A stretch of 64,000 nt of DNA from Actimicrobium sp047621665 (GTDB taxonomy: Bacteria > Pseudomonadota > Gammaproteobacteria > Burkholderiales > Burkholderiaceae_D), in the NCBI GenBank assembly GCA_047621665.1, contig JBLHMB010000014.1, forward strand, positions 1 through 64,000, written 5' to 3'. The notes below the pieces were generated by a model that saw only the letters and a program-made list of their open reading frames with translations, had not been told where the DNA came from and did no database searches. Both the position numbers and the translations under genes were made by a program. Positions 28,562 through 37,599 of the stretch are shown here, piece by piece. Numbering within the stretch: position 1 is the stretch's first letter; every line of letters starts with the position of its first letter.

Positions 28562-29473
28562 TTACTTGACGGCCGGATCAGCCGGGTCAGCCGACTGATG
28601 GGCACCAAAATGAGATGCTTGTGCAATCGTGCGTTGTGCCCAGGCCCGGTGGGTCGTCACTTCGCACATCGAGTTATCGAGCTTGAAGACAGCCGGACTG
28701 TCTGCCGCAAGAATCGCTTCGGCCGATGCCAGATCGCGCGGCCTGACCATGAAGTGGCGCTCGATCTGGGCAATCTGGTCGGGATGAATCGCGGTCTTGC
28801 CGACCATTCCGTGGGCCAGATCTTCCTCGACTTCCTGCGCCAGCAAGTCCGGCAAATCCAGATGTTCGAAGACCGGCGCAGTCAGACAAAATCCGTACGG
28901 CCGAAAAGTCGTCACGAGCCGGGCGATGACCGGCCCCAGCGGCGTGCGATAGATGGTCATGTTGCGCGGGCGACGCAAGCCCAGCAAACCGAACAGATCA
29001 TTGCCGCCTATCCGCAGCGCCAGAATGCGCGGACGCACACCGGGCGACTCCAGAAATACGCGCAACTCACGCATCTCGGCATCGTCGAATACGTCGGCCG
29101 TTTCCAGCGTAGGCATCAGCACATGACGCGTGTCACGCACATAGCGCAGATACGACGGCATGTTGTGCCGACTCGCCTTCGGAATCACGAAACCAGTCAG
29201 CTTGTCGGCACCCGGCATCGCCAGCACACGCGCCAGTACCTCGGCATTACGCACCCGTACAAAGCGCTCGGAGCGCGTAGCAGGCGGCATATTCTGCAGT
29301 GCGACGCTGAGCTGGAACAGCGCGTAACTGAGGTCTTTTTCAGCGACCGCATCTTCGGTACAAAAAATAACCGAGCGCACCTGCGCCAGCTTTTCACCGT
29401 TGGCGACCGCTGTCAGGTCGGGATGATTAGCGGGCACATACAGCGAGGCGCCGGGCAGTTTGTCGTTAAACAT
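28562..29473 (-). CDS. HpcH/HpaI aldolase / citrate-lyase-beta-like protein of Ter clusters
   Basis: CitE-like TIM-barrel enzyme, 303 residues. Family features include SLYVPANHP near the start, VIFCTEDAVAEKDL, a catalytic-region RVRN and the metal-site-like MPTLETADVF, plus KTAIHPDQI near the C-terminus. Relatives occur in Ter-associated biosynthetic operons thought to make a nucleoside-like metabolite, but the reaction has not been established. The start overlaps the end of the StiP gene by 8 bp, so it is co-translated with it. Confidence 0.85.
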   Translation of the reverse strand: MFNDKLPGASLYVPANHPDLTAVANGEKLAQVRSVIFCTEDAVAEKDLSYALFQLSVALQNMPPATRSERFVRVRNAEVLARVLAMPGADKLTGFVIPKASRHNMPSYLRYVRDTRHVLMPTLETADVFDDAEMRELRVFLESPGVRPRILALRIGGNDLFGLLGLRRPRNMTIYRTPLGPVIARLVTTFRPYGFCLTAPVFEHLDLPDLLAQEVEEDLAHGMVGKTAIHPDQIAQIERHFMVRPRDLASAEAILAADSPAVFKLDNSMCEVTTHRAWAQRTIAQASHFGAHQSADPADPAVK

Positions 29474-30554
29474 CGCGTTCGCTCCTGATCAGCGAGACCG
29501 CTTGATACGGTAGCGCCGGATCCTGTTCGACCAATACGCTTTTTTCGGTGGCCAGCGCGATCAGATGGGCCACCGCGGGTGCGGCCCGATCACGCACGAT
29601 CACGCGTTCTGCCATCCGTCGCAACAGCACGCGGGTGGCTTCGCCGATACCGGGCTTGATCAAATTCGGGTCGGTGATCCGGTAAGCCTGCATGCAGTCC
29701 TGCATGAAGCGTTGCGAGGTCTGCGCGGCCGCTTCGCGGTCACCCGGCACCGCTGCGGGCAGACCGCTCTGCCTGGCAATTGTCTGCGCTGCCGCGATGA
29801 GCCGGTCGGCAAAAGCGCGCGACATGTCCTGTGGTTCAAAATTCTCGTAGTACACGCAGCCATGAAAGTCATCCGGTCCGATCTGCGCATTGAGAATCGA
29901 GCGACTGACCAGGCCGGAGACGGTGGCATTGAGTATGCTCGACGGGATCAGGTAATCGGCACACGACGCCGAGCAGGCCGCGGTTCCGGCCAGATCGGCC
30001 AGCACGAACAGTCCCGGATCAATTGCCACATCGTGGGCAGCATTGAAGGCCGTCACGGCGCTGGTCAATTCGCGCGAGATCACGCCCTTGCCAGTCCAGC
30101 CATCGACAAACACGATCGATTCCGGCGTATGTCCCAGCGCAAGGATATGGCGCAACGCGACCGCATCAATGCCGCGGTCGCGCACAATTGACACGGAAAA
30201 ATGTGCGGCGTCACGACCGAAAACCTGCGCCAGAACGTGCTTCAGGATGACACCGACCGGCGTGCCGGCACGGGCCAGCGATACCAGCGTGATGGTGGCA
30301 GGACGACGCGCATGAATCAGTGCCGCAAGCCGCAAACAGTCCTGCGCCATCTGTTCGCGATTAGCCGCTTCGGCCTGCTCGAACAGCGCCAGATAATGGG
30401 CCGAAGGCAGCGCTTCCGGCGACAGCATTTCGCTGTAGTGGCGCTGGCCGGATTGAATCAGCTTCTCCTTTTCGGCGACGTTGACGAAGTCAGCCATCGG
30501 CAAACGCTTGAGCAAAAACGTCACATCCTCAGTCCGGTAACTGCCGGCGAACAT
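29466..30554 (-). CDS. StiP / PRTase-like protein of Ter clusters
   Basis: Protein of 362 residues belonging to the family called StiP, also described as a phosphoribosyltransferase-like fold. ITLVSLARAGTPVGVILKHVL and SIVFVDGWTGKGVISREL (about 155-175) read as a PRPP-binding-type loop. A Cys-rich patch, GTAACSASCADYLIPSSILNAT, is probably the reason for the cysteine-protease annotation; I see no clear protease triad and regard PRTase chemistry as more likely. ATG at 30554 overlaps the HAD gene stop (ATGA). It is part of the five-gene ATP-grasp/PRTase/HAD/StiP/CitE set. Confidence 0.82.
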   Translation of the reverse strand: MFAGSYRTEDVTFLLKRLPMADFVNVAEKEKLIQSGQRHYSEMLSPEALPSAHYLALFEQAEAANREQMAQDCLRLAALIHARRPATITLVSLARAGTPVGVILKHVLAQVFGRDAAHFSVSIVRDRGIDAVALRHILALGHTPESIVFVDGWTGKGVISRELTSAVTAFNAAHDVAIDPGLFVLADLAGTAACSASCADYLIPSSILNATVSGLVSRSILNAQIGPDDFHGCVYYENFEPQDMSRAFADRLIAAAQTIARQSGLPAAVPGDREAAAQTSQRFMQDCMQAYRITDPNLIKPGIGEATRVLLRRMAERVIVRDRAAPAVAHLIALATEKSVLVEQDPALPYQAVSLIRSERDV

Positions 30555-31306
30555 CAGAGTGCCCCCAGCGTGCTGTGGCTCAGTTGCGAGCCCGTCGGCA
30601 CGATGGCGTAATCGCAGGCGGCCATGAAGCGGGCATCCGAGCGGCTGTCACCGAGCCCGAAGGTGGTGATCCCGCCATGCTGTGCCCGCAGCCATTGCGA
30701 GACCCGCTGCACCGCATGCGCTTTGTTGAGCGCTTTCGGCAGGACGGCGAGATTATTGCCGTTGCGATGAATATAAAAATCGCTGCCTTCGGTGGCGATC
30801 CATGTTGCGACGGCCTGCTGTTCGATTTGCGCGAGTCTATCGCTACGTTTATCCGGGTCTTTCATGACCACGTAAAACGGCGTGCCGAAATCTTCGATGA
30901 TGCGGGCGGTCGCACCGAAACCGCAGGACGTGGCGTAGGTGTTCATGACGTCCATTACGCACTGCAAGCCGGCATAAGACAGTGCCATCGCGGCCTGCAT
31001 CTCCTGCTGCCAGCCGGTGTCAGCCGAGCCGTCCGGATGCAGGATGACCCCGCCATAGTCGAGTACCGCGTAACTGCAAAACGGGATATCGACACGGCGA
31101 AACGCATTGAGATTACGCGCCGTGGTCGGAACGACCGTCATCGACGTCAGTGCCAGCTCCAGAAAATCCCGCTGCGACGGCGTGGTGTACGAAATCGCGG
31201 CACCGTCCTTCAGAAAGGCCGCAGGTTGCAGCGCCACGCCTTCCGGACATTTTTCACGCGACTGAAACAGCGAATCATCGAGATCCGCAAACAGAACTTT
31301 GATCAT
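30554..31306 (-). CDS. HAD family hydrolase of Ter clusters
   Basis: HAD phosphatase, 250 residues. Motif I is at the start (VLFADLDDSLFQ, nucleophile Asp8 and acid Asp10), and motif IV is near the C-terminus (FGLGDSRSDARFM). The cap region resembles the Cof/sucrose-phosphatase type. Expected to dephosphorylate a small metabolite, probably a product of the neighbouring PRTase and ATP-grasp enzymes. Both ends overlap neighbours by ATGA, so it is made in step with them. Confidence 0.88.
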   Translation of the reverse strand: MIKVLFADLDDSLFQSREKCPEGVALQPAAFLKDGAAISYTTPSQRDFLELALTSMTVVPTTARNLNAFRRVDIPFCSYAVLDYGGVILHPDGSADTGWQQEMQAAMALSYAGLQCVMDVMNTYATSCGFGATARIIEDFGTPFYVVMKDPDKRSDRLAQIEQQAVATWIATEGSDFYIHRNGNNLAVLPKALNKAHAVQRVSQWLRAQHGGITTFGLGDSRSDARFMAACDYAIVPTGSQLSHSTLGAL

Positions 31307-32478
31307 CAGTGACCACCTTCGTTTTTGAAATGCAGCAGACGGCCGTCCAGCGCGTGTGCCAGCTGCGTCAACCCCCGACCGATTGCCGTTTCATGGCAAA
31401 TCAGGACATGATCGTACTGGCCCGGTTTGACGTTATAGAGAAAATTGTCCACCCCTTCGCCGTAAATATCGGCGAACTGCAGCACGTGCCGGACAGCGCC
31501 CCATTGCAGAATCGGCGAGCGCGTCGTGGACTGGAAGGTGACATCGGCACCCAGCTGCTCAAGCGCTTGCGCGAGCAAAAAAGGCGTATGCAAAAATTCG
31601 CCGGTACCCAGCACCAGCAACGTCTGGCCGGCTGTTACACCGGCAAAAATTTCCTTAGCAAGGGCGAGCGGCGCGGCCAGAGGGCGCGCAATGCCGAGTC
31701 GTCCGAAGCAGCCCGTGAGCGCGGTATTGGGTGTCGCTTCCTCATTGGCGGAGCGCGCGGAGGCAGTTGCCAGCGTGTCCGGTACGAATTCGTACTCGCC
31801 ATCCAGTGCACCCGCGTGCGTCACCGGCAAACCGAACCGCTGCGCCAGCACCGCCGATGCAGCCTCGCCCATGAAGTTGGTGATCGTGCTGATGTGCACC
31901 GAAGCCAGACGCGGACACTGCACGCGGCACGCATCAACCAGATTGACAAAGGTATTGCCGGTACTGACTTCATCATCGATCAGCACCAGCGCACTGGCAT
32001 CCTGCAGCAGACTGCGTAACGGCTCTTCCGGCACATGCAAATACTGATGTGGCGCATGACTGTGCGCTTCCTGAAACACCAGCACGTCACCACCGCCCAC
32101 GCGATAACGCGTGGTCGGCAGATACAGTGCAGGTTGATCCGGATGACGCCGGCACCATGCTTCAAAGACGCCCTGCCCCAGTCCGATGGCTGTTTCTGCC
32201 ATGCCGATAAAGACCACTGTGCCGGCCTGATGCGGTATGTGCTGTGCCAGTAACTCGTGCATCGTCGCCATGACAGACGGACGCACCGGCCAGTGCTTGC
32301 CGAGCACCTTGCTCAGAAACAGAAAGCCGCGTTTGGCATTGTTGCGCGCCGCGAAGCCGATCAACTGATCCAGTGCCTGATGGCTTTGGCGCACCCGCAC
32401 CACCATCTCGCCGGTCGGCATGCTGACCCGGCGTTCGGCGATAAAGCCTGTCGGGGAAATATCCATCACGGCGCTCAT
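31306..32478 (-). CDS. Phosphoribosyltransferase with TRSP-type C-terminal domain
   Basis: Predicted PRTase, 390 residues from the ATG at 32478, which overlaps the ATP-grasp stop by ATGA; the open frame continues to 32496 but that part lies in the upstream gene. The PRPP loop is clear: ALVLIDDEVSTGNTFVNL near residue 160-180. The substrate pocket region VFIGMAETAIGLGQGV precedes it. The last about 130 residues (TLLVLGTGEFLHTPFLLAQAL onward, ending GRLLHFKNEGGH) match the companion domain usual in Ter-linked PRTases. Likely forms an N-glycosidic bond in the Ter metabolite pathway. Confidence 0.85.
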   Translation of the reverse strand: MSAVMDISPTGFIAERRVSMPTGEMVVRVRQSHQALDQLIGFAARNNAKRGFLFLSKVLGKHWPVRPSVMATMHELLAQHIPHQAGTVVFIGMAETAIGLGQGVFEAWCRRHPDQPALYLPTTRYRVGGGDVLVFQEAHSHAPHQYLHVPEEPLRSLLQDASALVLIDDEVSTGNTFVNLVDACRVQCPRLASVHISTITNFMGEAASAVLAQRFGLPVTHAGALDGEYEFVPDTLATASARSANEEATPNTALTGCFGRLGIARPLAAPLALAKEIFAGVTAGQTLLVLGTGEFLHTPFLLAQALEQLGADVTFQSTTRSPILQWGAVRHVLQFADIYGEGVDNFLYNVKPGQYDHVLICHETAIGRGLTQLAHALDGRLLHFKNEGGH

Positions 32479-33494
32479 CGCAGCTCCACTGCGCAAGCGA
32501 CTTCACCCACGCGAATGCCGTCTCGCACCGCGGGAATGACGACCTGGTCGTAGCCATAAATAAATCCGCGCAACGCAAGATAGGGCAAGTTGGGTCCGGC
32601 AACACAAGCCATGCCGATACCGCCCGACATGCGTGGATTGATTTCAAGAATACGCAACGCGCCTTCCTGTTCACGGAATTGCACATTGAAGACCGCATTG
32701 AGGCCGTAGTCACTGGTCAGCTTTGCGCTGGCCGCAAGCACATCAGCACGCAGGTCGATCAATTGACCGCTGCCGGAACTGACCGGTTTGCGCCGCGGGA
32801 TCGCGCACTTGAGCGCGCCGTGATCGGCGATGCAATCGACGCTGTATTCCTGACCATCCAGATATTCCATCAACAGCATCGGCCGGCACTCGCCCTGCGC
32901 CGCCAGTCCGGCACGAAACTCCGCCAGACTGACCCGGTACGGCAAGCCTTCCATCAGCAGTTGCGCCGTATTGCGGGCTTCGTCAAGGATGCTGAAACCG
33001 AGTCCGTAGACCGACGTCGATGGCTTCACGCATAGCGTTGGATGCAACGGGCGCAAACGCGCGAACGCCGCATCGAACCCGGCGATATCGCGAAATTCCA
33101 GCGACTGCGCTGGAGGCGCATCGGGCAAGTCCACCGTCGCATAGAAACGCGCCTTGTCATGCAGCAAATCGAGCATCGGCGTCGTGGCGACACTGACGAT
33201 GCGGGTGCCGATGTCGGCAAAGCGGCTGTGCTGACTGCTCAGCAGCCCCGCCGCGCGGCCGGGCCAGAACACCTCGACACGCTGTGTCATGCAAAAATCG
33301 AGGCACCAGTCGGCGTAGGCCTCATCGTCCAGACCGGTCGGCTCCACATTGAACTGATGCGCGGCCTGACCGGCCAGCGCCTGCGCATTGGTGTTGCTGT
33401 AAATGAGATGAAACTCGCCTGCCGCATCCGCCTCACGAATGAGGCGCAGGGCGGCATGGACAGACGAAAACGTGCGATTGAACCAGACGCGCAT
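32475..33494 (-). CDS. ATP-grasp domain protein of Ter clusters
   Basis: ATP-dependent ligase-type enzyme, 339 residues. The ATG at 33494 is chosen because it lies 7 bp after the terZ-like stop and begins the conserved part (MRVWFNRTFSS). ATP-grasp features include TLCVKPSTSVYGLGFSI, the LLMEYLDGQEYSVD strand and the metal-binding LRILEINPRMSGGIGM. The fold links a carboxylate to an amine or thiol using ATP. With the PRTase, HAD, StiP and CitE-like proteins it forms the biosynthetic block of the cluster. Confidence 0.87.
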   Translation of the reverse strand: MRVWFNRTFSSVHAALRLIREADAAGEFHLIYSNTNAQALAGQAAHQFNVEPTGLDDEAYADWCLDFCMTQRVEVFWPGRAAGLLSSQHSRFADIGTRIVSVATTPMLDLLHDKARFYATVDLPDAPPAQSLEFRDIAGFDAAFARLRPLHPTLCVKPSTSVYGLGFSILDEARNTAQLLMEGLPYRVSLAEFRAGLAAQGECRPMLLMEYLDGQEYSVDCIADHGALKCAIPRRKPVSSGSGQLIDLRADVLAASAKLTSDYGLNAVFNVQFREQEGALRILEINPRMSGGIGMACVAGPNLPYLALRGFIYGYDQVVIPAVRDGIRVGEVACAVELR

Positions 33495-33501
33495 GGCAGG
33501 G

Positions 33502-34083
33502 TCAGACGTGCGGCGTAATACGCGGCAACAATTCTTCAAAGGTACGCCCGCTGCAGGATTCACCAATCGCGGCGATTTTCCAGACGCCGTCGTGACGATA
33601 GAGCTTGGTCATGATTTGCGCGGTATGCGGGCCTAGGGTCGACAGGTTGAAGCGTGCAATTTCCTTGTTGTTGGTACCGTCAAGAATACGGCAGGTAGCA
33701 TTTTCTACTTTAGAAAAGTCTTGCCCGGTAAAACTGTTGACAGTAAAAATCAGGCTTTTGATGGCGGCTGGTACGCGGGTGAGGTCAACGACAATTTGCT
33801 CATCATCGCCATCACCGGCACCGGTGCGGTTGTCGCCGGTATGCTTGACCGAGCCATCTTTGGATTCAAGCTGACGGAACCAGATCGAATCGGCCAGATT
33901 GCCTTTATCGTCAAACATCAGGCAGGAAGCATCGAGGTCAATGTCGGGGGCCTTGCCACCGAAACCCAGAAATCCCTTGGACTTCACGGCATCCCAACCC
34001 AGACCCATCGTGATTTTGGTCAGTGTCGTGCCGGCTTCTTTTTCGAGCGAAATCTTCTGCCCTTTTTCCAGACTAATAGCCAT
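33502..34083 (-). CDS. terZ: TerZ-type tellurium resistance protein
   Basis: TerD-domain protein of 193 residues, closest in pattern to TerZ: LTKITMGLGWDAVK, the acidic IDLDASCLMFD and the GDNRTGAGDGDDEQI calcium loop, then FTVNSFTGQDFSKVENA. Start is the ATG at 34083 with AAGGAG upstream; a TTG six bases earlier is possible. The second calcium-binding acidic set is intact. Probably a cytoplasmic Ca2+-binding component of the Ter complex that assembles at the membrane around the TerC-like protein. Confidence 0.92.
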   Translation of the reverse strand: MAISLEKGQKISLEKEAGTTLTKITMGLGWDAVKSKGFLGFGGKAPDIDLDASCLMFDDKGNLADSIWFRQLESKDGSVKHTGDNRTGAGDGDDEQIVVDLTRVPAAIKSLIFTVNSFTGQDFSKVENATCRILDGTNNKEIARFNLSTLGPHTAQIMTKLYRHDGVWKIAAIGESCSGRTFEELLPRITPHV

Positions 34084-34151
34084 GTTCAACTCCTTGTTGG
34101 TGAGTGTTGCGAGTAGGTTTTAATACGCTGCAGACCACGATCTGCACAGCC

Positions 34152-34874
34152 TTAGCGGCTGGTTTTGGAGCCGGACAGTTCTTTCTTCATCCACTCCAGA
34201 AAGGCGTCGCGGTTGCGCGAACAGACAAAAATTTTTCCATTGCCTTTGAAACGCAGGACGATGCCTTCGCCACTGGTCTGCGAGTTGATCATCCCGCCTA
34301 TCATGCCGCCGATGCCGCCACCGCCGGTGGTCGTCACGCTGACCTCGTACTTCAACGCGCTGTCCCAGGCGACGACATGCGAGTTGTCAATAATGACGTC
34401 CTTACCCGCGACCACATCGAGCTGGAATAATGAACCGAAACCCGAGATAGCCAGCTTGCCGCTACCCGATGCTTCCAGTACGAACCAGCCGCCCGACTTG
34501 GCAAACAGCGCGTTGCCGATGCTTTGCATGCGCGACTTCATTTCGACACAGGAAGTTGCCGCGACAAAGGCACCATCGTTGAGGAGGTACCTGGTCGTGC
34601 CGATATCGATCAGTTCGATTGCACCCGGTAAAGTCGGTGACAGCAAGCAGTCACCATCGCCGCGTACGGCTTCGATATGCTGCTGAAAGAAGGATTCACC
34701 GTTGGCCATGCGTCGCATCAGCGAACCCATGATGCCGCCGGTCATGCGGCCCTTCAGATCAAGATTGGCTTCCATCATCACCATCGAATCCGACTCGCAG
34801 TAGATTTTTTCACCTTGCCGGAATGCGACATGTAAAAAAGGATCCACATCACCTGTCACTGTAAAAATCGGCAT
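34152..34874 (-). CDS. AIM24 / TIGR00266 family protein
   Basis: Protein of 240 residues from the ATG at 34874 (MPIFTVTGDVDPF); the open frame reaches 35018 but the upstream part has no family character. It shows the usual beta-rich features: VAFRQGEKIYCESDSMVMM, a GGIMGSLMRRMANGESFF segment and a glycine-rich TTGGGGIGGMIGGMI near the C-terminus. Such proteins are frequent companions of TerD proteins. Function unknown; a trimeric beta-prism fold is known in the family. It is inserted between TerD-type genes on the same strand. Confidence 0.88.
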   Translation of the reverse strand: MPIFTVTGDVDPFLHVAFRQGEKIYCESDSMVMMEANLDLKGRMTGGIMGSLMRRMANGESFFQQHIEAVRGDGDCLLSPTLPGAIELIDIGTTRYLLNDGAFVAATSCVEMKSRMQSIGNALFAKSGGWFVLEASGSGKLAISGFGSLFQLDVVAGKDVIIDNSHVVAWDSALKYEVSVTTTGGGGIGGMIGGMINSQTSGEGIVLRFKGNGKIFVCSRNRDAFLEWMKKELSGSKTSR

Positions 34875-35035
34875 TTGACACTTTCTGGGATGCAACAGGG
34901 AAACCGGCAAATGCGTCGGCGTTGACGCGACGTGGCTGCTACAAATGACGTCCGGAAATTGCCATGAAGAGAAGGTTGGCACGGGAGGACCTGCGACGCA
35001 GACTCCTCCCTTAATCACAGCACTTTTTTACTTGA

Positions 35036-35611
35036 TCAGACGTTGACGCCGAACGACTGTGCGAGAGGACCCAGACCGCCTTTGAAACCTTGACCAACGG
35101 CCTTGAATTTCCATTCGCTACCGGCGCGATAGAGCTCGCCGAAAATCATCGCTGTCTCGACCGAGCCGTCTTCCGACAAGTCGTAACGCGTCAGTTCGGC
35201 GTTACCTTCGGCGTTGACGCAGCGGATATACGCTTTCGACACCATGCCAAAGTTTTGCTTGCGCTGTTCGGCTTCGTGAATGGTCACGCCGAACGAGATT
35301 TTGTCGATGTCGGCCGGGATCAAGGTCAGATCAACTGTCAGCTTTTCATCGTCGCCGTCGCCGCTACCGTCGGTGTTGTCACCGGCGTGGACTACGGAGC
35401 CATCGGCTGCCTTCAAATTGCGATAGAAAATGAAATCCAGATCGCCACGTACCTTGCCATCGACTTTCAGCATGAACGCGCTGGCGTCCAGATCAAACGC
35501 TGAACCATCAGTAGCGCGCGGATCCCATCCTAGACCAACGACGATTTTTTTCAGGCCTGGTGCTTCTTTGCTGAGGTTGACGTTGCCGCCTTTTTGCAAG
35601 CTGATTGCCAT
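35036..35611 (-). CDS. terE: TerD/TerE-type tellurium resistance protein
   Basis: TerD-domain protein, 191 residues from the ATG at 35611 (MAISLQKGGNVNLSKEAP). Both calcium-binding acidic segments are intact: FDLDASAFML and GDNTDGSGDGDDEKL. The C-terminus EWKFKAVGQGFKGGL...FGVNV resembles TerE more than TerD, though the assignment between these two is soft. The N-terminal 12 codons match those of the next gene, showing a recent common origin. Expected to be a Ca2+-dependent cytoplasmic or membrane-associated protein in tellurite and general stress resistance. Confidence 0.9.
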   Translation of the reverse strand: MAISLQKGGNVNLSKEAPGLKKIVVGLGWDPRATDGSAFDLDASAFMLKVDGKVRGDLDFIFYRNLKAADGSVVHAGDNTDGSGDGDDEKLTVDLTLIPADIDKISFGVTIHEAEQRKQNFGMVSKAYIRCVNAEGNAELTRYDLSEDGSVETAMIFGELYRAGSEWKFKAVGQGFKGGLGPLAQSFGVNV

Positions 35612-35685
35612 TGAATTTCTCCTATAAAAATAAATCAAAAGTAACGAAGGACCCGCCATTGCGTCGCAGCCAATGCTGCAACTAT

Positions 35686-36264
35686 TTACGCAATCTGCAC
35701 GCCCAATTGCTTCGCCACCGCTTCAAGCCCGCCCGCATAACCCTGGCCGACTGCCTTGAATTTCCACTCACCCTGATGCCGGTAGAGCTCGGCAAAAACC
35801 ATCGCGGTCTGGGTCGAATAATCTTCGGAAAGATCGAACCGGACGATCTCTGCCTTGCTGTCCAGATTAACAACCCGGATGTAAGCATCTTCAACCATGC
35901 CAAAATTCTGCTTGCGCAAATCGGCATCATGAATCGTCACGGCGACTACCAGCCGGGTAATCTCCGGGGGCACGCTGTCGAGCATGACCTTGATGGCCTC
36001 ATCGTCACCGTCGCCCTCTCCGGTCTGGTTGTCACCGGTGTGCTCGACCGACCCGCACAGCGATTTAAGCTGGTTGTAAAAAATAAAATCGTGATCACCG
36101 CGTACCTTGCCGTTCTCCTGCACCATGAACAAGCTGGCGTCGAGGTCAAAAGCCGCACCATCCGAAGCCCGGGCGTCCCAGCCCAGACCGACCAGCACTT
36201 GCTTCAGACTCGGATCACTCTTTGTCAGGTTGACGTTGCCGCCTTTTTGCAAACTGATTGCCAC
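35686..36264 (-). CDS. terD: TerD-type tellurium resistance protein
   Basis: TerD-domain protein, 192 residues, paralogue of the previous entry. It has FDLDASLFMV and GDNQTGEGDGDDEAI, and the C-terminal GEWKFKAVGQGYAGGLEAV of TerD. Start is the ATG at 36264 with a ribosome site (AGGAG) just before. It follows the DUF475 gene by 17 bp, so the two are probably in one transcript. TerD proteins bind Ca2+ and are thought to work with TerC-type membrane proteins. Confidence 0.92.
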   Translation of the reverse strand: MAISLQKGGNVNLTKSDPSLKQVLVGLGWDARASDGAAFDLDASLFMVQENGKVRGDHDFIFYNQLKSLCGSVEHTGDNQTGEGDGDDEAIKVMLDSVPPEITRLVVAVTIHDADLRKQNFGMVEDAYIRVVNLDSKAEIVRFDLSEDYSTQTAMVFAELYRHQGEWKFKAVGQGYAGGLEAVAKQLGVQIA

Positions 36265-36281
36265 TGTGTTCTCCTGAGCCG

Positions 36282-37337
36282 TTATGCCTTGCCCTGCACT
36301 TCATCGAGGACGGCTTGCCGTTTGTACTTGACCGATGACCACAGCGACGCCGCGATGAACGCCACACCAATGAGGCCGGTAAAAATTTCCGAGACGTGAT
36401 ACTTCATGCTGGCCAACATAATCAGGGCGAGAATACCGATGGCGTAATGGGCGCCATGTTCCAGATAGACAAATTCGTCGAGCGTGCCCTGACGGACCAG
36501 ATACACCGTCATCGACCGCACAAACATCGCACCAATGGCCAATCCGAGCATGATGATGATCACATCGTTGGTAATCGCGAAGGCACCGATCACACCATCG
36601 AACGAGAAGGACGCATCGAGCACTTCGAGATACAGGAAAGCGCCGATACCGCCGCGCTTGACGATGGCGCCGAGATCGGGACCGCTTTCTTCTTTGCCTT
36701 CAAGAAGTTTGCCCAGAACATCTACACCAACATATGTCACGATCCCCCACATACCGGCTGTTAACACTACCGCTTGCTTGGCCGGTTCGACGATCCCGAC
36801 CATGCCCAGCACGACCACCAGCGAGATGAGTACCGGGATCGAGGTAATTCTTCCGAACGCCCCGAGCTTCTCTTCAACGATACCAAGCCAGTGCACTTCT
36901 TTTTCATCGTCAAGCAAAAAGTTGAGGAACACCAGTAACAGAAACACCCCACCAAAGGCGGCTACCTCTGCATGATGATTATTGAGGTGCATTGCGTATT
37001 GCGCAGGATCATTCAAAGCCATTGTCCAGACTTCACCGATACCCAGATCGGCAGCAGCGCCAACGATGACCAGTGGAAAAAGCAAGCGCATGCCGAACAC
37101 CGCAATGATGATGCCGACCCCAAGGAACAGGTCCTGCCAGAATTTGTTCCAGGTCTTCAGGACCGAGGCGTTGACCACCGCATTATCGAACGAGAGTGAT
37201 ACTTCCATCACGCTCAGGATCACGGCAATACCGAGGGCCGACAACGCCGTGCTGACACCGCCGTGGGTAAAGCCCCACCAGGTCGCTAGCGACAAACAGA
37301 TAATCGTTACGAGGAACGATATTCGAAAATGCTTCAT
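36282..37337 (-). CDS. DUF475 / TerC-like integral membrane protein
   Basis: Polytopic membrane protein, 351 residues, of the DUF475 family, a TerC relative. Hydrophobic segments alternate with acidic motifs, including VMEVSLSFDNAVVNASVLK near residue 45 and LEVLDASFSFDGVIGAFAI near residue 240; the paired SFDNA/SFDG motifs are the family's likely metal-binding sites. It begins the minus-strand arm, and the TerD-type genes follow. Probably exports a metal ion, or forms the membrane base of the Ter complex. Confidence 0.9.
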   Translation of the reverse strand: MKHFRISFLVTIICLSLATWWGFTHGGVSTALSALGIAVILSVMEVSLSFDNAVVNASVLKTWNKFWQDLFLGVGIIIAVFGMRLLFPLVIVGAAADLGIGEVWTMALNDPAQYAMHLNNHHAEVAAFGGVFLLLVFLNFLLDDEKEVHWLGIVEEKLGAFGRITSIPVLISLVVVLGMVGIVEPAKQAVVLTAGMWGIVTYVGVDVLGKLLEGKEESGPDLGAIVKRGGIGAFLYLEVLDASFSFDGVIGAFAITNDVIIIMLGLAIGAMFVRSMTVYLVRQGTLDEFVYLEHGAHYAIGILALIMLASMKYHVSEIFTGLIGVAFIAASLWSSVKYKRQAVLDEVQGKA

Positions 37338-37599
37338 TAAATTCCCATCTTGATAGTGACTTTTTCCCGATGCACAACCTGCTATTTTTTTGCTTTGGTC
37401 GCAGAATATTTTGTGTACTACTTATGCTGGGCCGACAATAGCCTTCAACATGATTCTTGTCTACGAGAGAAACGTTTTAAAAGGAATTATTCAAACTATC
37501 ACCGTCCGTTCTCTACAGTTGGTGTGTACTATTACTTTTTCAAGTCCATAAATAAATCCGCATGGAAATACGCATTCTGCTGAGATTTACTTCCCATTG
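37338..37599. promoter_or_regulatory. AT-rich divergent intergenic region of the ter cluster
   Basis: 262 bp between the divergent DUF475 and ISL3-like genes, clearly richer in A and T than its surroundings. It must hold promoters for both arms, but I cannot point to a convincing -35/-10 pair or operator. An open frame at 37350-37583 has no protein-like features and is not called. Confidence 0.4.

Noticed and set aside
29466..30554. StiP as a cysteine protease
   Set aside because: A PRPP-type loop is visible but no convincing Cys/His catalytic pair, so the PRTase-like reading is preferred.
37350..37583. 77-codon frame between DUF475 and the ISL3-like gene
   Set aside because: AT-rich intergenic DNA with no ribosome site or recognisable pattern.
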